From contig NC_057372.1 in NCBI RefSeq assembly GCF_016906535.1, forward strand, positions 2,213,501 to 2,277,500: a DNA stretch of 64,000 bases, read 5' to 3'. Below, piece after piece: positions 11,001-22,588 of the stretch (position 1 is its first letter; each line of letters begins with the position of its first letter). This DNA is from Rhizoctonia solani (taxonomy: Eukaryota > Basidiomycota > Agaricomycetes > Cantharellales > Ceratobasidiaceae). A program made the translations under genes and the position numbers. Below the pieces are notes generated by a model. The model was given only the letters and a program-made list of their open reading frames with translations, was not told the DNA's origin and made no database searches.

Positions 11001-11340
11001 GGAAAGTCTTGGTCATTCTCTTGCCATCAAGGGAGAAGGTTAGGAGTGCCTTCTTCCAGATCTTGCCAGCCTGGGGGCTTGACCCATTGAGCATGGTAAC
11101 AGTACGGGGGTACGGGAGGTCTATTAGAGGGAGGCAGAGTAGTTCCGCTGTACGGGGGTGTAAAAATGAGGAGGTGGCGCCTGAATCTATCAGGACTTCT
11201 AGGTTTTCCGCTTGTTTCTCTGGTGTAATAGAAATGGTGAAGAGTGGGGAGATTTTATTCAAGCTACTTGATATATTACATATTTCTATACAACCAGAGT
11301 CCTTGGGGTCCTTGCACGTGGCAGCAGGTACCCTTAGTCT
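8017..11340 (-). pseudogene. pol: Element B Pol, interrupted by A; RT active site lost
   Basis: The frame is open in -1 relative to gag from the heptamer at 11340-11346 down to 8017, where element A cuts it in the chromodomain; the tail is at 1473-1583. Protease DSGATSSFLHP, RNase H TDASGAALGS, the integrase zinc finger and core (DRGRVFNNKF, SDGQTERVN) are all readable. The reverse transcriptase motif is YLNDILIYS, with Asn (AAT, 10263-10261) for the first catalytic Asp. The surrounding CTCAAT fits CTCGAT with a CpG transition. B can no longer reverse-transcribe with its own enzyme. Confidence 0.88.
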
Positions 11341-12779
11341 TTTCCCAATTCGGGTCCAGACTCTTTGCCAATCTTGGCGGCTTCTTTCTTGACGCCTTCC
11401 TCCTTAGGCATGGCTTTCCAGCCAGTGCGGCATTCCGCAAACTTGTGGCCTGTCTTGCCACACTTGATGCATAGGCCTTTGGCCCAGCGGCGGTTTTGCT
11501 CCTCCTCGGAGACAAAATTAGGATTGCTAGAGAGGCGTCCTGGTCTTGTGGCCTGTTGGCCAGTACTCGCCCCCCTATTGGGGGTGGAGGAAGTTCCAGA
11601 CTTACTACCTTTAGGCGGGTGGCTGGCACGTTCCTTGCGGAGGGCGTTATCAATGACCAGGGCCGCGTTCTGCAGCTCCAGGAGGGTAGTTGGGCGCCGC
11701 TCTTGAGTGGCAATGAGGCGGCTGACCTCCCAGTGAAGGCCACGTGCAAATTGCCCACAAAGGGCGGCGTCGTTCCAGTCTAGGTCCATGGTGATGGTCC
11801 TAAACTTTGTGATATACTCAGCACAGGTTCCTGTCTGAGTGAGTTGTGTGATTTGCCGCTCGGCAGCTTGCGTGGCATCCGGGTTCCCAAATGCAGCCAA
11901 AAACTCCGTTTTAAACTCGTCAACTGTTTGGATAAGGGCCCTGTGGGACCCAAGTTGATTGAGGTGGGGGTGAGCCCAGGCTCCTGCTACGTCCTTCATG
12001 TTCATTAGGAGGAACGACAGGACCTCCTGATCCGTGGGGAACATCCGTTGATTCAGACGTACCCATGCCAACATCCGTGTGAGCCATTGGCGGGCTTCGT
12101 TCCCTATCTTCCCCAAATAGGCGTCAGGGTGGTCCACCTTGACCGGGGCTTGATAAGTGGCTACAGGGGCCACTGGTTGTGGGACTTGGGGGGATTGGAG
12201 CCGGATAGGCGTAGGTGCAGGGGGAGTATGGACTTGCGGGGGAGCTTGGACGGGCATTGGTTGTGCAAAGATGGGGGGAGCTTTTGTGGGGTTAGCCCAG
12301 GCAACGAGGGGCGCACTAGGCGCTGGAAGAGGGTTGGCTTTGGGTAGGGGCCTGGGCGTGGCCTTGATTGCCGGAGGTTTCCGGTCTTCTGGTGTGTGTG
12401 GGGTTCCACCCCTAGCCTCAATGCGAGTGAGGGCTTGGTCGACTGCTCCCATCCAGTCTTGGGCTTCCTTTGTGGCTTCTTTTTGTTCCTTGAGTTCCTG
12501 TTTGAGCCGGAGGACTTGGTTTTGCAATCCCAGGAGGAGGGAGATTGCGCGGCTGAGGGAGATTTCCCCATAGACCTTGGGTTTGAGGCTTGTTGGCTCA
12601 TTGGCGGTTGCCAAAATAGTGGGTCCCAACTCTCCTTGATCGAGAGGGGACGGGGGACGAGCGGTGCTCTGGGAACGGGTTGCCATTTCATGGGGGTAGG
12701 AACGGCCTTGGTGAGAAGTAGTGCGCTGGGAGGCGCGGGAGGAAGCGCGAGAGGGAGTGCGGGAGGTAATGATGGGCAA
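11334..12779 (-). CDS. gag: Element B Gag
   Basis: A 481-aa open frame similar throughout to A and E Gag. It has an N-terminal coiled coil (LLLGLQNQVLRLKQELKEQK), a long Pro/Ala-rich linker, a capsid region (WLTRMLAWVRLNQRMF to ARGLHWEVS) and a zinc knuckle CIKCGKTGHKFAEC. It ends LGKD-stop after the slippery heptamer. The frame itself is intact, but the element is split, so natural expression from its own LTR is unlikely: C lies in its leader and E in its 5' LTR. Confidence 0.88.
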   Translation of the reverse strand: MPIITSRTPSRASSRASQRTTSHQGRSYPHEMATRSQSTARPPSPLDQGELGPTILATANEPTSLKPKVYGEISLSRAISLLLGLQNQVLRLKQELKEQKEATKEAQDWMGAVDQALTRIEARGGTPHTPEDRKPPAIKATPRPLPKANPLPAPSAPLVAWANPTKAPPIFAQPMPVQAPPQVHTPPAPTPIRLQSPQVPQPVAPVATYQAPVKVDHPDAYLGKIGNEARQWLTRMLAWVRLNQRMFPTDQEVLSFLLMNMKDVAGAWAHPHLNQLGSHRALIQTVDEFKTEFLAAFGNPDATQAAERQITQLTQTGTCAEYITKFRTITMDLDWNDAALCGQFARGLHWEVSRLIATQERRPTTLLELQNAALVIDNALRKERASHPPKGSKSGTSSTPNRGASTGQQATRPGRLSSNPNFVSEEEQNRRWAKGLCIKCGKTGHKFAECRTGWKAMPKEEGVKKEAAKIGKESGPELGKD

Positions 12780-12853
12780 TGTGGGGAGAATGGGGGCTAT
12801 GTAGCCAAGGGTGCCTATAACAGGACTTATGGGTTGCTTTACTACTTGAGCGC

Positions 12854-13415
12854 TGTTACAAACCCCTAAGTTACACTATCGGAATCTCCTCTTTTTTCTA
12901 ATATTTTTACTATTTTTTACGGACTCTATATCTGTTGTTTTTCAATCACGTGATCTTGGCGCTTATTATGCCAAGAGGCCGCGCCGAGATGCCGTGCCAA
13001 GGGCGCCGAGGGGAAATCCACGCTTCTGCGCAGCCCGCAGCACACTTCTCATTTGTTATACGTACTTCCTTTCACACGCGCACAGACCATGTAAATAGTG
13101 CGCCTCTGTCTATATATACAGCAGGGAAATTGCTTGGAACCACCAAGTTGATTTTACCTCGTCTCATATTCATTGAGGAGGATTAGTCAGCCAGCTAAGT
13201 AGCCGGCCCCCAGTAGTACTTAGACGCTCACCACCCCTTCTTAACTCACCACACCTCCAGGCCTACGGCCCCCTTGCATTAATTAGCAGTAGCAGTCCGC
13301 CTTAAGCGGAAGTAGTATAGCCTTAGTAGTTAGATTACATACGTATTGCTTGTAGTAGTACGGCCTTAAGCGCCCACTCCACCAGCGTGTGCCCACCTTA
13401 CAGTGGTGCATGACA
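12854..13415 (+). repeat. 5' LTR of element C
   Basis: A 562-bp LTR, TGTTACAAACC...GCATGACA. It has an ATCACGTGAT palindrome near 12946, a TATATATA box near 13111 and AAGTTGATTTTAC at 13145-13157 as the predicted transcript start and self-primer. GC hairpins with CTTAA loops follow downstream. It is related to the D LTR but clearly diverged, so C and D are two subfamilies. Confidence 0.94.
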
Positions 13416-13417
13416 TT

Positions 13418-13430
13418 GTAAAATCGACTT
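13418..13430 (+). other. Self-complementary primer-binding site, element C
   Basis: GTAAAATCGACTT, two bases after the LTR, pairs with AAGTTGATTTTAC at 13145-13157 (12 Watson-Crick pairs and one G:U). Element D keeps a changed but perfectly matching pair at the same place, which supports a pairing role. Confidence 0.75.
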
Positions 13431-13934
13431 TCTGTAGGCTTGTTTGACAAGGAGAGGATCCCCTGTACTAGCACAAGGGAAATCACGTGATCAGGGCCAC
13501 TTTGCGGGGTAGAATAATCAAAAACCCCCCACCCTCACGTAGTACCGAATTGCTATAAGGCAGAAGGACTCTGATCCCCCGCATACCACGTGTTTTGCCG
13601 GAACACAGTAGTTAGCAACCTTAGTCAGCTGAAACACCCGCTTGTAGAAAACCTGCTCATATCACGATCGCCAGATCTGTTGATTTGTTGTAGGGACTAT
13701 CCAACGCTAGGTGCTTGACGCAAAGGTTTAGCGCCCACACACTACACAAAAACCGCCCATAAGTCCTGATATAGGCACCACTTCCCCCACGCCGTCTCCA
13801 ATATTCCCTCCACACGCTCTGGCGCCCCACACCCATACTCCCGTCCCTCCAGTTGTTCCTCTAGACGCTCCATTCCAACCCACTCCCTACCACCCTCTTG
13901 CAGCGCATCTCCCCCTTCGCAAGACTTGCCAAGG

Positions 13935-15100
13935 ATGGAACCGGAGCCGTCCCTTGCCGCTCTCCTCAAGGCTATCACAGCCCTCACAGCCACAGTTGGG
14001 TCCTTGCAGGACCAAATCAAATCACAAGGCAAGCAAATCACACAGCTCACCGCCATATGCAAGGAAACCAACAACCTTGTTGGTGACAAGGACCAGGGCA
14101 GAGCCCAAACCAAGCCTGGCCCATTGACTCAGGAGGGGAAACCCACACTCCAGGCATGGTTAGGCCTGGGCTCAAGGCTCCCTTCTGCCCTTCAAGAGGA
14201 ACAGGGTTTGACTCCGAGGAAGAAGAAGAGCCAAGGCGACCCAAAAAAGAGCCTCAGGGAACGCCTAGGCGGTCACTCAGCTCCCTCACCCCCTTTGACG
14301 CAGGGTCCAGCGTAAAAAGGCCCAAGATGGACCTCCCCGACCCCTATAAAGGAGACACCAGGGGACGCAAGGCCACACAATGGCTGGACCGCATGCTGCT
14401 CTGGGTGGCCCTACATAGGGACCAATTCGACAAGGAGGAACAAATGGTCGTGTGGATACTTTACCACATGACAGATAAGGCAGCTGATTGGGCACTCCCT
14501 GTCATAGGAGCCATCATCAAGGGCAAGGGCAATCCGCCAACCACTATCCCGGCCTTAACGGCCAAATTTAAAGAAGCCTTTGCAGACCCAGACGCAAAGC
14601 AGGCAGCCGCCAGGAAAATTGCCGCGCTCACTCAGACCACCACCACGTCTGAGTACGTTACCGAATTCCGCAACATCATCGCGGAATTAGACTGGAACAA
14701 AGAAGCATATATTGCCCAGTTCACGCGCGGCCTTCACTGGAAGGTCAAGGAACTCTTGTCCACCAAGGATAGTATTCCCAATGACTTGGAAGCTATTTTT
14801 GCCACCTCCATCAAAATCAATAACATTTGTCGGGAAAACAAGGAGAATCGCCCAAAGAAACAGCCCGCCAAATCCCTGGCCACCGTGGCCACTACTTCCA
14901 CCACCACCACTCAACAAGTCCGCTTATCCAAGGACCCAAATTACGTAACTCCAGAAGAAAGGGACCGCCGTTGCGCATCTGGCCTTTGTGTCAAGTGCGG
15001 CCAAAAGGGGCATAGCATTAAACAGTGCCCTAATGGGTGGAAGGCTACAATCAAGGAGGTGGCCAAAGTAGGCAAAGAATCTGAATTGGGAAAAGACTGA
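13935..15100 (+). pseudogene. gag: Element C Gag, frameshifted
   Basis: The start ATG at 13935 opens MEPEPSLAALL with a heptad-rich region (LTATVGSLQDQIKSQGKQIT). Compared with intact D Gag, about two dozen bases are missing near 14125-14140, shifting the frame. The original frame resumes at 14156 (VRPGLKAPF) and runs through the capsid region (TQWLDRMLLWVALHRDQF, FTRGLHWKVKELLS) to the zinc knuckle CVKCGQKGHSIKQC and LGKD-stop. The heptamer G GGA AAA is at 15088-15094. Confidence 0.85.
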
Positions 15101-17608
15101 AGTCAAGGACTGCTGCCAAGCCCCCAACTCAGAAAAAGGACAATTTAGATAGTTGTGTTGAATTTGTATCAGTTGGTCTTGATTCGAATAAAAAACCTCT
15201 ATTATTCATCGATCTATACGTCCAGAATTTCCCGGCAGAACCCCTCAAAACTCTAATAGACTCAGGAGCCACATCAAACTTCATTTCCCCCTCGATTGTG
15301 GAAAAATATAAAATTCCAAAAACCCAACTCAAAAATCCACAAGTTGTGAGAATGTTAGATGGTACCATTTCCCAGACTGGTTGCATTTGGCACCAGGTCC
15401 ACCTCACGGTTTTGGCCAACGGCCATCCCCACTCCATTCCCTTTCTTGTTTGTCCCATTGGCAATACCCCAGCAATTCTCGGCATGACTTGGTTAACAAT
15501 GGAAGCTCCTCTTATTGATTGGCAACAGGGGCTAATCACCTTTCCTGAACAAGCACAGATTGCCTCGGAGGAAGAAGCGGACCCGGATTCTCTAGCAGAT
15601 CTTCCCCCTCAATACCATGAGTTTGCTAGGGTATTTGGAGAAGAGGAATTTAAGGTCTTACCCCCTCACAGGGAATACGATATTGCAATAGGCCTTATTC
15701 CTGATGCCAAACTCTCCCCAGGTCCAATCTATGGCATGACCAACGCAGAATCAAAAGCGCTAAAAAAGCATATTGATGAAGAACTGGTCACAGGCAAGAT
15801 CCGCCCTAGTACCTCCTCCGCCAGCGCTCCAGTAATGTTTGTCAAAAAGGCTGATGGTTCCCTCAGACTGGTTGTTGATTACAGGAAGTTGAATGACGTC
15901 ACCCATAAGAACGTGTATCCCTTACCAAGGCAGGATGACCTCATGGCTAAACTTAGGCATGCCAAAATCTTCACAAAATTGGATTTATGCTGGGGGTATA
16001 ATAACGTTCGAATTAAGGAAGGTGACAAATGGAAGACAGCCTTTAGGACTAAATATGGCCTATTCAAATATCTAGTCATGCCCTTTGGTCTCACCAACGC
16101 CCCAGCCGCATTTCAACACTTTATGAATGACCTGTTTTGAGACCTCATTGATGTTACTGTGGTTATCTACTTGGACGACATCCTGATCTTCTCAGAGAAC
16201 CCCAAGGACCACCCTACCCATGTAAGGGAAGTTCTATCTCGGTTAATGAAGAATCAGTTGTTTTGCAAACTCTCAAAGTGTCACTTCCATGTTACCACGG
16301 TGGATTACTTGGGTATTGTCATCTCCCCGACAGGCTTTTCCATGGATCAAAAGAAGATTGAGGCAATTACAACATGGCCCCAACCCCAAACGGTCAAACA
16401 GGTTCAAGCCTTTCTAGGGTTTGTCAATTACCTTAGACGCTTCATCCCCAACTTCAGCTCTGTTGCACGTCCCCTACGCAACCTCACCAAAAAAGAGTCC
16501 CCTTGGTCATGGGACGTATTGGAGGAACAGGCTTTCCAGGAACTCAAGGCATTGGTCACCAAGGCACCAGTCCTGATCTACTCAAACCCCAATTTGCCCT
16601 ACTACCTGGAAACAGATGCGTCAGGAGTAGCCATGGGAGCAATTCTCAGTCAGAGAGGGGAGGACAACCGCTTACACCCAGTGGCTTACATGTCTAAATC
16701 CTTCTCTGGTGCCGAGGCTAATTATGACACCCATGATAAGGAACTCCTAGCCATAATCAAGGCACTAGAGGAATGGCGGATTTTCCTAGAGGCAACGGAC
16801 AGACCAATTCAGGTATTCACAGATCATAGAAACCTGGAATATTGGATGCAGGCGCGCACGTTTAATCAAAGGCACGCGCGTTGGCGGATTTTTCTGAGCG
16901 ACTTCAATTTCGAAATCCACTATTGCCCAGGAAAACGATCAGGAAAGCCGGATGCATTATCCAGAAGGTCAGATTACGTAGACACGCCCCCAGAACCAGA
17001 GGTCATGTTACCAACAGAAGTCTTTGCTAATACGTCAGAGGAAGAGTTTGAAATCGTCACAGAAATTTGTTCCAGAATCAGGGAGGACCCATCCCTGGAA
17101 CCCATTGTCCAATTTCTCACAGAAGACGCGGACAATGCACCTCCCTCCATTCAAAAAGCTTACAGAGACTATGATTGGGAAGAGGATCTTCTATGGTACC
17201 GTGGGAAGCTAGTTGTTCCAGACTCAGAAATCCTGAAAGAACAACTTCTGAAGGAATTCCATGACTCCCCACTAGCCGGCCACCCGGGTCAACAGAGAAC
17301 CCTTGAACTTCTAAGTCGCAATTACTGGTGGCCGGGCATGAAATCTTCTGCCAAGGAATGGGTAGAATGTTGCCCCACATGCCAGGCTAACCGCCAAGCC
17401 CACACCCCGGTCATTGCCCTCAAACCTCTGGAAGTTCCCCCCTATCCGTTCCACACCATCTCCTACAACTTTATCACAGGATTCCCAAAGTCAAATGGCC
17501 ACGACGCAATCTTAGTAGTCATTGACTCCTTCTCCAAATTTGGGCATTTTATCCCAACTACCAAGAAGGTTACATCTAAAGGCTTAGTGGATCTATTCAT
17601 CTCACATG
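15094..17608 (+). pseudogene. pol: Element C Pol, first part (PR-RT-RH-start of IN)
   Basis: Open in the -1 frame from the heptamer. The protease ([13 protein letters not shown]) and the first RT half lead to a stop TGA at 16138-16140 in LF-stop-DLID, where D reads LFRDLID. The frame continues with YLDDILIFS, RNase H TDASGVAMGA and the integrase zinc finger (HDSPLAGHPG...CCPTC). It breaks at 17608, where F is inserted after FISHV in the integrase core. The rest is at 30264-31168. Confidence 0.9.
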
Positions 17609-18144
17609 TGTCATGCCCTAGAGGCGTGACCACCTTAAAATCCACTAAGTCGAAGAAATAGTGAATATATGCGCTATTTTCATGAAGATTTATGGATATA
17701 TGCATCTTTATGCTATTTAGGCGCTGAGCGCTTATTATGTAATCTCATCACATGACCTTTAGTCATGTGATCTTGTTTTCTTATCTCTGGTCATGTGACC
17801 TTATCTTTGTTATGATGTTTGTACATGTATTTACTCTTCCCCTTCTCTGTGAATATATAAGGAGGGTTCTGAGAGCCTTAAGCCTCAGAACTTGACCTCT
17901 TATCCCCATCCAACACTACTACCCTAAGACATACATTTAAGAGTATTGCCTGAGAGCATACCAGTCCCTGTCAAAGGTCCTTTGCCCAGCTATCTTTATA
18001 GCATAGTGCACACTTACTGTATTGGTCTTGTCCAACCCCTTATCTGGCAGTTGCCTTGAGCTCTGTTAGATCCTACTAGCTGATAAGTCCTATATTAGGC
18101 AATAGCTTGTTAGGTTTACCCTGTGGTAGTTGTTGGCTCTGACA
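17609..18144 (+). repeat. 5' LTR of element F
   Basis: A 536-bp LTR beginning TGTCATGCCCTAG and ending GGCTCTGACA. Three CACATGAC/GTCATGTGA boxes stand upstream of TATATAAGG. The predicted transcript start GAACTTGACCT (17888-17898) follows ~34 nt later. An inverted repeat GTTCTGAG...CTCAGAAC spans the start. Confidence 0.94.
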
Positions 18145-18146
18145 TT

Positions 18147-18157
18147 AGGTCAAGTTC
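18147..18157 (+). other. Self-complementary primer-binding site, element F
   Basis: AGGTCAAGTTC, two bases after the LTR, is the perfect 11-base complement of GAACTTGACCT at 17888-17898. The 3' LTR copy (GAACTCGACCT) has one mismatch. Confidence 0.72.
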
Positions 18158-18577
18158 TTCATTGCCAACCCTTGTGGACTACTAGGGTGTTAGTACTGGC
18201 ACGACCCATCAAGAACCAGTGATCCAGCATAACCAGATAATAATCAAAACTGGTGATTGTTGCACTAGGGGGTTATTGTTACACGGCTAGCATTGCAAAC
18301 GTCCACCCAAAAAGTCTGCCACAACTTCTTCTGCGTCACAGACAGTCAAAGACCCGCTTGTGCAAAACCTGCTACTGTATCACGCCCATCCAAGGCTTGT
18401 TGATCAGTTGTAAGGAGCATTCAACGCTAGGTATTGAGACAGTGATTAGCATAAAGAATAAACTGTGAGCTTAGTGGGGCCAATCATCTAGCCTCCCCTT
18501 ATTCCTAAACTAGTAGTGAAGTTGCCTTATTTAGCAAGGACGCTACTTAGTATCTATCATATCCCTCCTTCTCCACC

Positions 18578-19912
18578 ATGTCTACCCAACCTTCCACCTA
18601 TGTGCATGCCGACCCCAATGCGCTGTCAGTCCCCACCAATATCCAGGAGATACCTGCGTGGGCCCAGGAGATCAAAAACCTCCTCCTGGCTATGAACCAA
18701 AATCTATCCTTGGTCATAGGACAAGCGGCTGCCCACCATACAGACATCGGCACCACTCAGGCTACCCTCAACAACCATGATAGTAGCATCACCAACCTTG
18801 ACGCCCTCATTGTTAAACTAGGGGCTGATATTGCCAAAATTGGCACCGCTGCTGCTTCTGGTTCCTCCCTTGCCTCGGCTACCAAGGCTCCTAAACTTGT
18901 GACGCCAGACAAATTTGATGGGTCAGACAAAAATAAGGCAATCTCTTTCAGAGTTGCTGTTTCTCATTATCTCAGGATCTCATATCCTGGCTCAACGGTG
19001 GATGAGCAAATTGCCTTTATTATCTCCTGCCTGGATGGCAAGGCCCATGAGTGGCTTGAGCCCTACCTGGAAGAGGACATTGTTAAAGGGAACCCTGTTT
19101 CTTGGCTCCACAATCTGGATGCCTTCTGGCTGCAATTCAATGCACGCTGGAATGTCCAAAATAGGACAGAGAACTTCCGCGCCAAGTTGCGCACCCTCAA
19201 ACAAACCAAGGGAGTCCAAGATTATTACAAGGACTTCCAGACCTATTCTCAAGGTCTTGGTTACAACAACCCCTCTCTCAGGGATATGTTCTATGATGGC
19301 TTATCCCACAAAATTAAGGAAACTCTCATGGTTCAAGATTATGACCATGCAGATGCCTCTGTAACTCTTGCAACTCTTGCAGAGAAGGCCCTTAAAGTGG
19401 ATCAACGCCTAGAGCAGTTTGCGGCCCAGCACAAGGGTCCCTCTTCCTCTTCAAACCAATCTGGAAGCAAATCCAGCACTTCTACGTCAGCAGCAGCCCA
19501 GGGAGCGCCCAGGGATAAACTGTCTGTTGGGGAACAAGTGTATGCAATTGTGGATGGAAAGGCTAAGAAGGGGGTTCTACAAAAGGTTGGCCAAAATGCC
19601 AAGGGAATAGCAGTTCCAATTGTCAAATGGAATGATGGCACCACCATGGATGTTACCTTTAAATCTCTTAAAAAGGATAACCACCCTGCCACTGTCACCT
19701 CTTCCACTGCTCCCAAGGCTTCCTCCTCCTCCTTGCGCAACTCTGGTCCCTCACCAATGGACTTAGACTCTGCCTCATCTAAAGGCAAAAAACCAATTAT
19801 ATGCGCAACATGTGGAGGTAGGGGACACTATGCCAACCAATGCCCCTCCAAATCCTACTCTGGCCATGAGGCCCATATCTCTGAGGATGAGTCGGAAAAT
19901 GGGGACCTCTGA
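18578..19912 (+). CDS. gag: Element F Gag
   Basis: A 444-aa open frame starting MSTQPSTYVHADPN. It carries a capsid region (FDGSDKNKAISFRVAVSHY, HEWLEPYL, FNARWNVQNRTENFRAKL) at about 110-260, a Ser-rich linker, and a zinc knuckle CATCGGRGHYANQC near residue 411. Between them is a YAIVDGKAKKGVLQKV segment not seen in A-E Gag. The frame ends GDL-stop. The usual G GGA AAA is not present here; TCGGAAAATGGGG stands in its place, with the -1 frame open from 19891. Confidence 0.88.
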   Translation: MSTQPSTYVHADPNALSVPTNIQEIPAWAQEIKNLLLAMNQNLSLVIGQAAAHHTDIGTTQATLNNHDSSITNLDALIVKLGADIAKIGTAAASGSSLASATKAPKLVTPDKFDGSDKNKAISFRVAVSHYLRISYPGSTVDEQIAFIISCLDGKAHEWLEPYLEEDIVKGNPVSWLHNLDAFWLQFNARWNVQNRTENFRAKLRTLKQTKGVQDYYKDFQTYSQGLGYNNPSLRDMFYDGLSHKIKETLMVQDYDHADASVTLATLAEKALKVDQRLEQFAAQHKGPSSSSNQSGSKSSTSTSAAAQGAPRDKLSVGEQVYAIVDGKAKKGVLQKVGQNAKGIAVPIVKWNDGTTMDVTFKSLKKDNHPATVTSSTAPKASSSSLRNSGPSPMDLDSASSKGKKPIICATCGGRGHYANQCPSKSYSGHEAHISEDESENGDL

Positions 19913-21572
19913 ACACTAATGGGAACAGTGTATCAGAGGGAAATAATGGACATTTAGGTAGCTTGGAAATCTTTTCTGTAAATAATATATCTCCTTTAAA
20001 TATATATTTTCAAGCATCTTGCGTTCAAAATGTTCCCAACCCTAAGGTTACCAAGAAAATGAAGCCCTTCTTTGGATGGGCTATGATTGATTCAGGTGCT
20101 TCATCTTGCTTCATACACAAGGACCTAATCAAACAATATGGTATACCTACTACAAAAAGTCTGTACCACATTGCCTTAAAGTGATTGATGGAAGAGACAT
20201 TAGTTCTGGTTTGGTAGATTCAGAATGTATATTTACTTTAGAATTAGGTAGTCATAAAGAGGTTCTGAAATGTAACGTAGCTGATATAGGTAAACATAGC
20301 ATAGTCCTTGGAATGTCCTGGCTCAAGTTACACAACCCTACTATAGACTGGCCTAACAAGCGTATTACTTTTAATTCTCAATATTGTAACAACACTTGTC
20401 TTTCTGTTTCTAATTCTATCCTGGGAAATGTCGGTGGGACTTCTAACCACCTTGAAGGCATACCAGAAGACTTAGGAGGTGTTGAGGTAATTGAACCTCT
20501 TGAAGGCATCCCTAGGGAAACTGGAGGTACTGTGGATTCTCCACTTGAAAGTATCCCAGTAGAACTGCGCAATTTTGCGGAGGTATTCTCTGAGGACATG
20601 AAGGTGACGGAACTGCCGCCGCACCGTCCTTTTGATTTAGGGATTGATTTAATCGATCCTGATAAACCTGTTAAGGCTATGGTATACCCCTTGAAGGCAT
20701 CTGATGATGAGGAACTTAGAAAACTCCTTAAAGAACAATTGGACAAAGGATTGATTCGCCCATCCAAGTCCAAATATGGTTCCCCAGTTCACTTTGTCAA
20801 CAAGAAAAATGGGAAAAGGCGTATGGTTGTGGATTATAGATCCCTAAATGCAAATACAGTCAAGAATGCGTACCCTCTACCTCTAATACAGTCTCTCATT
20901 GAGAAACTAAGGGGCGCAAAATACTTTTCCACCATTGACCTGAAATCTGGATATAACTTGGTCCGGATAAAGGAAGGTGATGAATGGAAAACTGCGTTTA
21001 AAACCAAATATGGCCTGTTTGAATACCTAGTCATGCCCTTTGGGTTATGCAACGCTCCTGCTGCATTTCAGCACTTCATGAATGAGATATTTAGGGACAT
21101 ATTGGACGTCTATGTAGTAGTATATCTAGACAACATCCTAATATTCTCAGAAAGCAGGGAACTACACACAAAACATCTCCAAGAGGTACTGAAAAGGCTG
21201 CAAGACAACGCATGCTACTGTAACCTGGAGAAGTGTAATTTCTATGCATCTGAAGTAGATTACCTTGGTGTCATTGCCAATGGTGAAGGAGTGAAAGCAG
21301 ATCCCAAGAAAATCACTCAAGCGGTTGATTGGGCAACACCGCGCTCTGTCAAAGGGGTTCAAGAGTTTTTGGGCTTTATAAATTTCTATAGACGCTTCAT
21401 ACATAACTTCTCAAAATTGGCACAACCCTTATACCAACTACTCCAAAAGAATACACCTTGGGAGTGGGGTGAACGCCAAGAAGTGTCTTTTAAAGCTCTT
21501 AAACAGGCTCTAATTGAATCCCCTGTCTTAATCCAACCCGATCCATACAAGGAGTTTTTCCTTGAGTGTGAC
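19891..21572 (+). pseudogene. pol: Element F Pol, first part (PR-RT)
   Basis: The protease (MIDSGASSCFIH) is read in the -1 frame from gag. A one-base indel at about 20155-20165 moves the frame; it resumes as CLKVIDGRDISSG and continues through RT ([33 protein letters not shown]). The RT active site is YLDN (21123-21134) instead of YLDD. The second Asp codon reads AAC, consistent with a CpG transition across the GAC|GAC codons. The frame runs into FFLECD, where D is inserted. Confidence 0.88.
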
Positions 21573-22134
21573 TGTTACAATCCCCTAACATATACCGTTG
21601 AACTCGCACGATTTTTCTCATATTTTTAGTATTTTTTACGGACTCAATATCTTTTGTTTTTCGATCACGTGATCTCGGCGCTTATTATGCCGAGATGCCG
21701 CGCCGAGATGCCGTGCCAAGGGCGCTTAGGAGAAATCCACGCTTCTGCGCAGTCCGCAGCACACTTCTCTTTTCACATGTAGGCTTCTATTCACACACGC
21801 ACAGACCACATGTAGTTAGCAGTATTGTCTATATATACAGCAGGAAAATCGCTTGGACACCCCAAGTCAATTTTACCTCGTCTCTTACTCATTAGAGAAG
21901 GTAGCCAGCCAGCTAAGTAGCCGGCCCCTAGTAGTATCAGTTGCTTACCCTTTATATACACCTACCACACCTCCCAGGCCTAAGGCCCCCACGCAGTAGT
22001 ATAGAAGTAGCAGACCGTCTTAAACGGTATTAGGATAGCCTTAGTTAGTTAGTTAGTTTACATAAGCTTGTAGTAGTACGGCCTCAAGTGCCCGTCTCCA
22101 CTAGCGTGTACCCACATTACAGTGGTGTACGACA
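21573..22134 (+). repeat. 5' LTR of element D
   Basis: A 562-bp LTR, TGTTACAATCC...GTACGACA. It contains the 12-bp palindrome GATCACGTGATC, a TATATATA box and the self-primer CAAGTCAATTTTAC at 21863-21876. Hairpins follow, including CCGT-CTTAA-ACGG and GGC-CTAAG-GCC. Confidence 0.95.
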
Positions 22135-22136
22135 TT

Positions 22137-22150
22137 GTAAAATTGACTTG
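22137..22150 (+). other. Self-complementary primer-binding site, element D
   Basis: GTAAAATTGACTTG, two bases after the LTR, is the exact 14-base complement of CAAGTCAATTTTAC at 21863-21876 near the predicted transcript start. No tRNA-type PBS (TGG...) was found after the LTR. Confidence 0.78.
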
Positions 22151-22588
22151 CGTAGGCTTGATTGACAACAAGAAGCGCCCCTGTACTAGCACAAGGGAAA
22201 ATATCTGATTGGACTCCCCTTTCGACTAGAATAATCAAAAAGTTGTTGGTCCCAGATAGTACTGAATTGCTATAAGGCAGAAGGTGTCTAATCGCCCGCA
22301 TACCACGTGTTTCGCCGGAACACAGCAGATAGCAACCCTAGACAGCTGACTCACCCGCTTGCTAAAAACCCGCTTATATCACGATTGCCAGATCTGTTGA
22401 TTTGTTGTAGGGATAGTCCAACGCTAGGTGTCTGACGCAAGGGTTTAGCGCACACACTCTGCACAAAAACCGCCCATAAGTCCTGATATAGGCACCTTTC
22501 CCCCACGCCGTCTACCACAATTCCATCCACACGCTCTGGCGTCCCCCACCCATACTCCTGTCCTACCAGCCGCTCCAGTTGCCGTTCT

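Noticed and set aside
12161..12691. Long minus-strand frame within B gag
   Set aside because: It overlaps the real gag frame and has proline-rich noise only; gag carries the capsid and zinc-knuckle motifs.
17609..17661. C pol ending SCPRGVTTLKSTKSKK
   Set aside because: These residues come from reading into the F LTR; C pol resumes at 30264.
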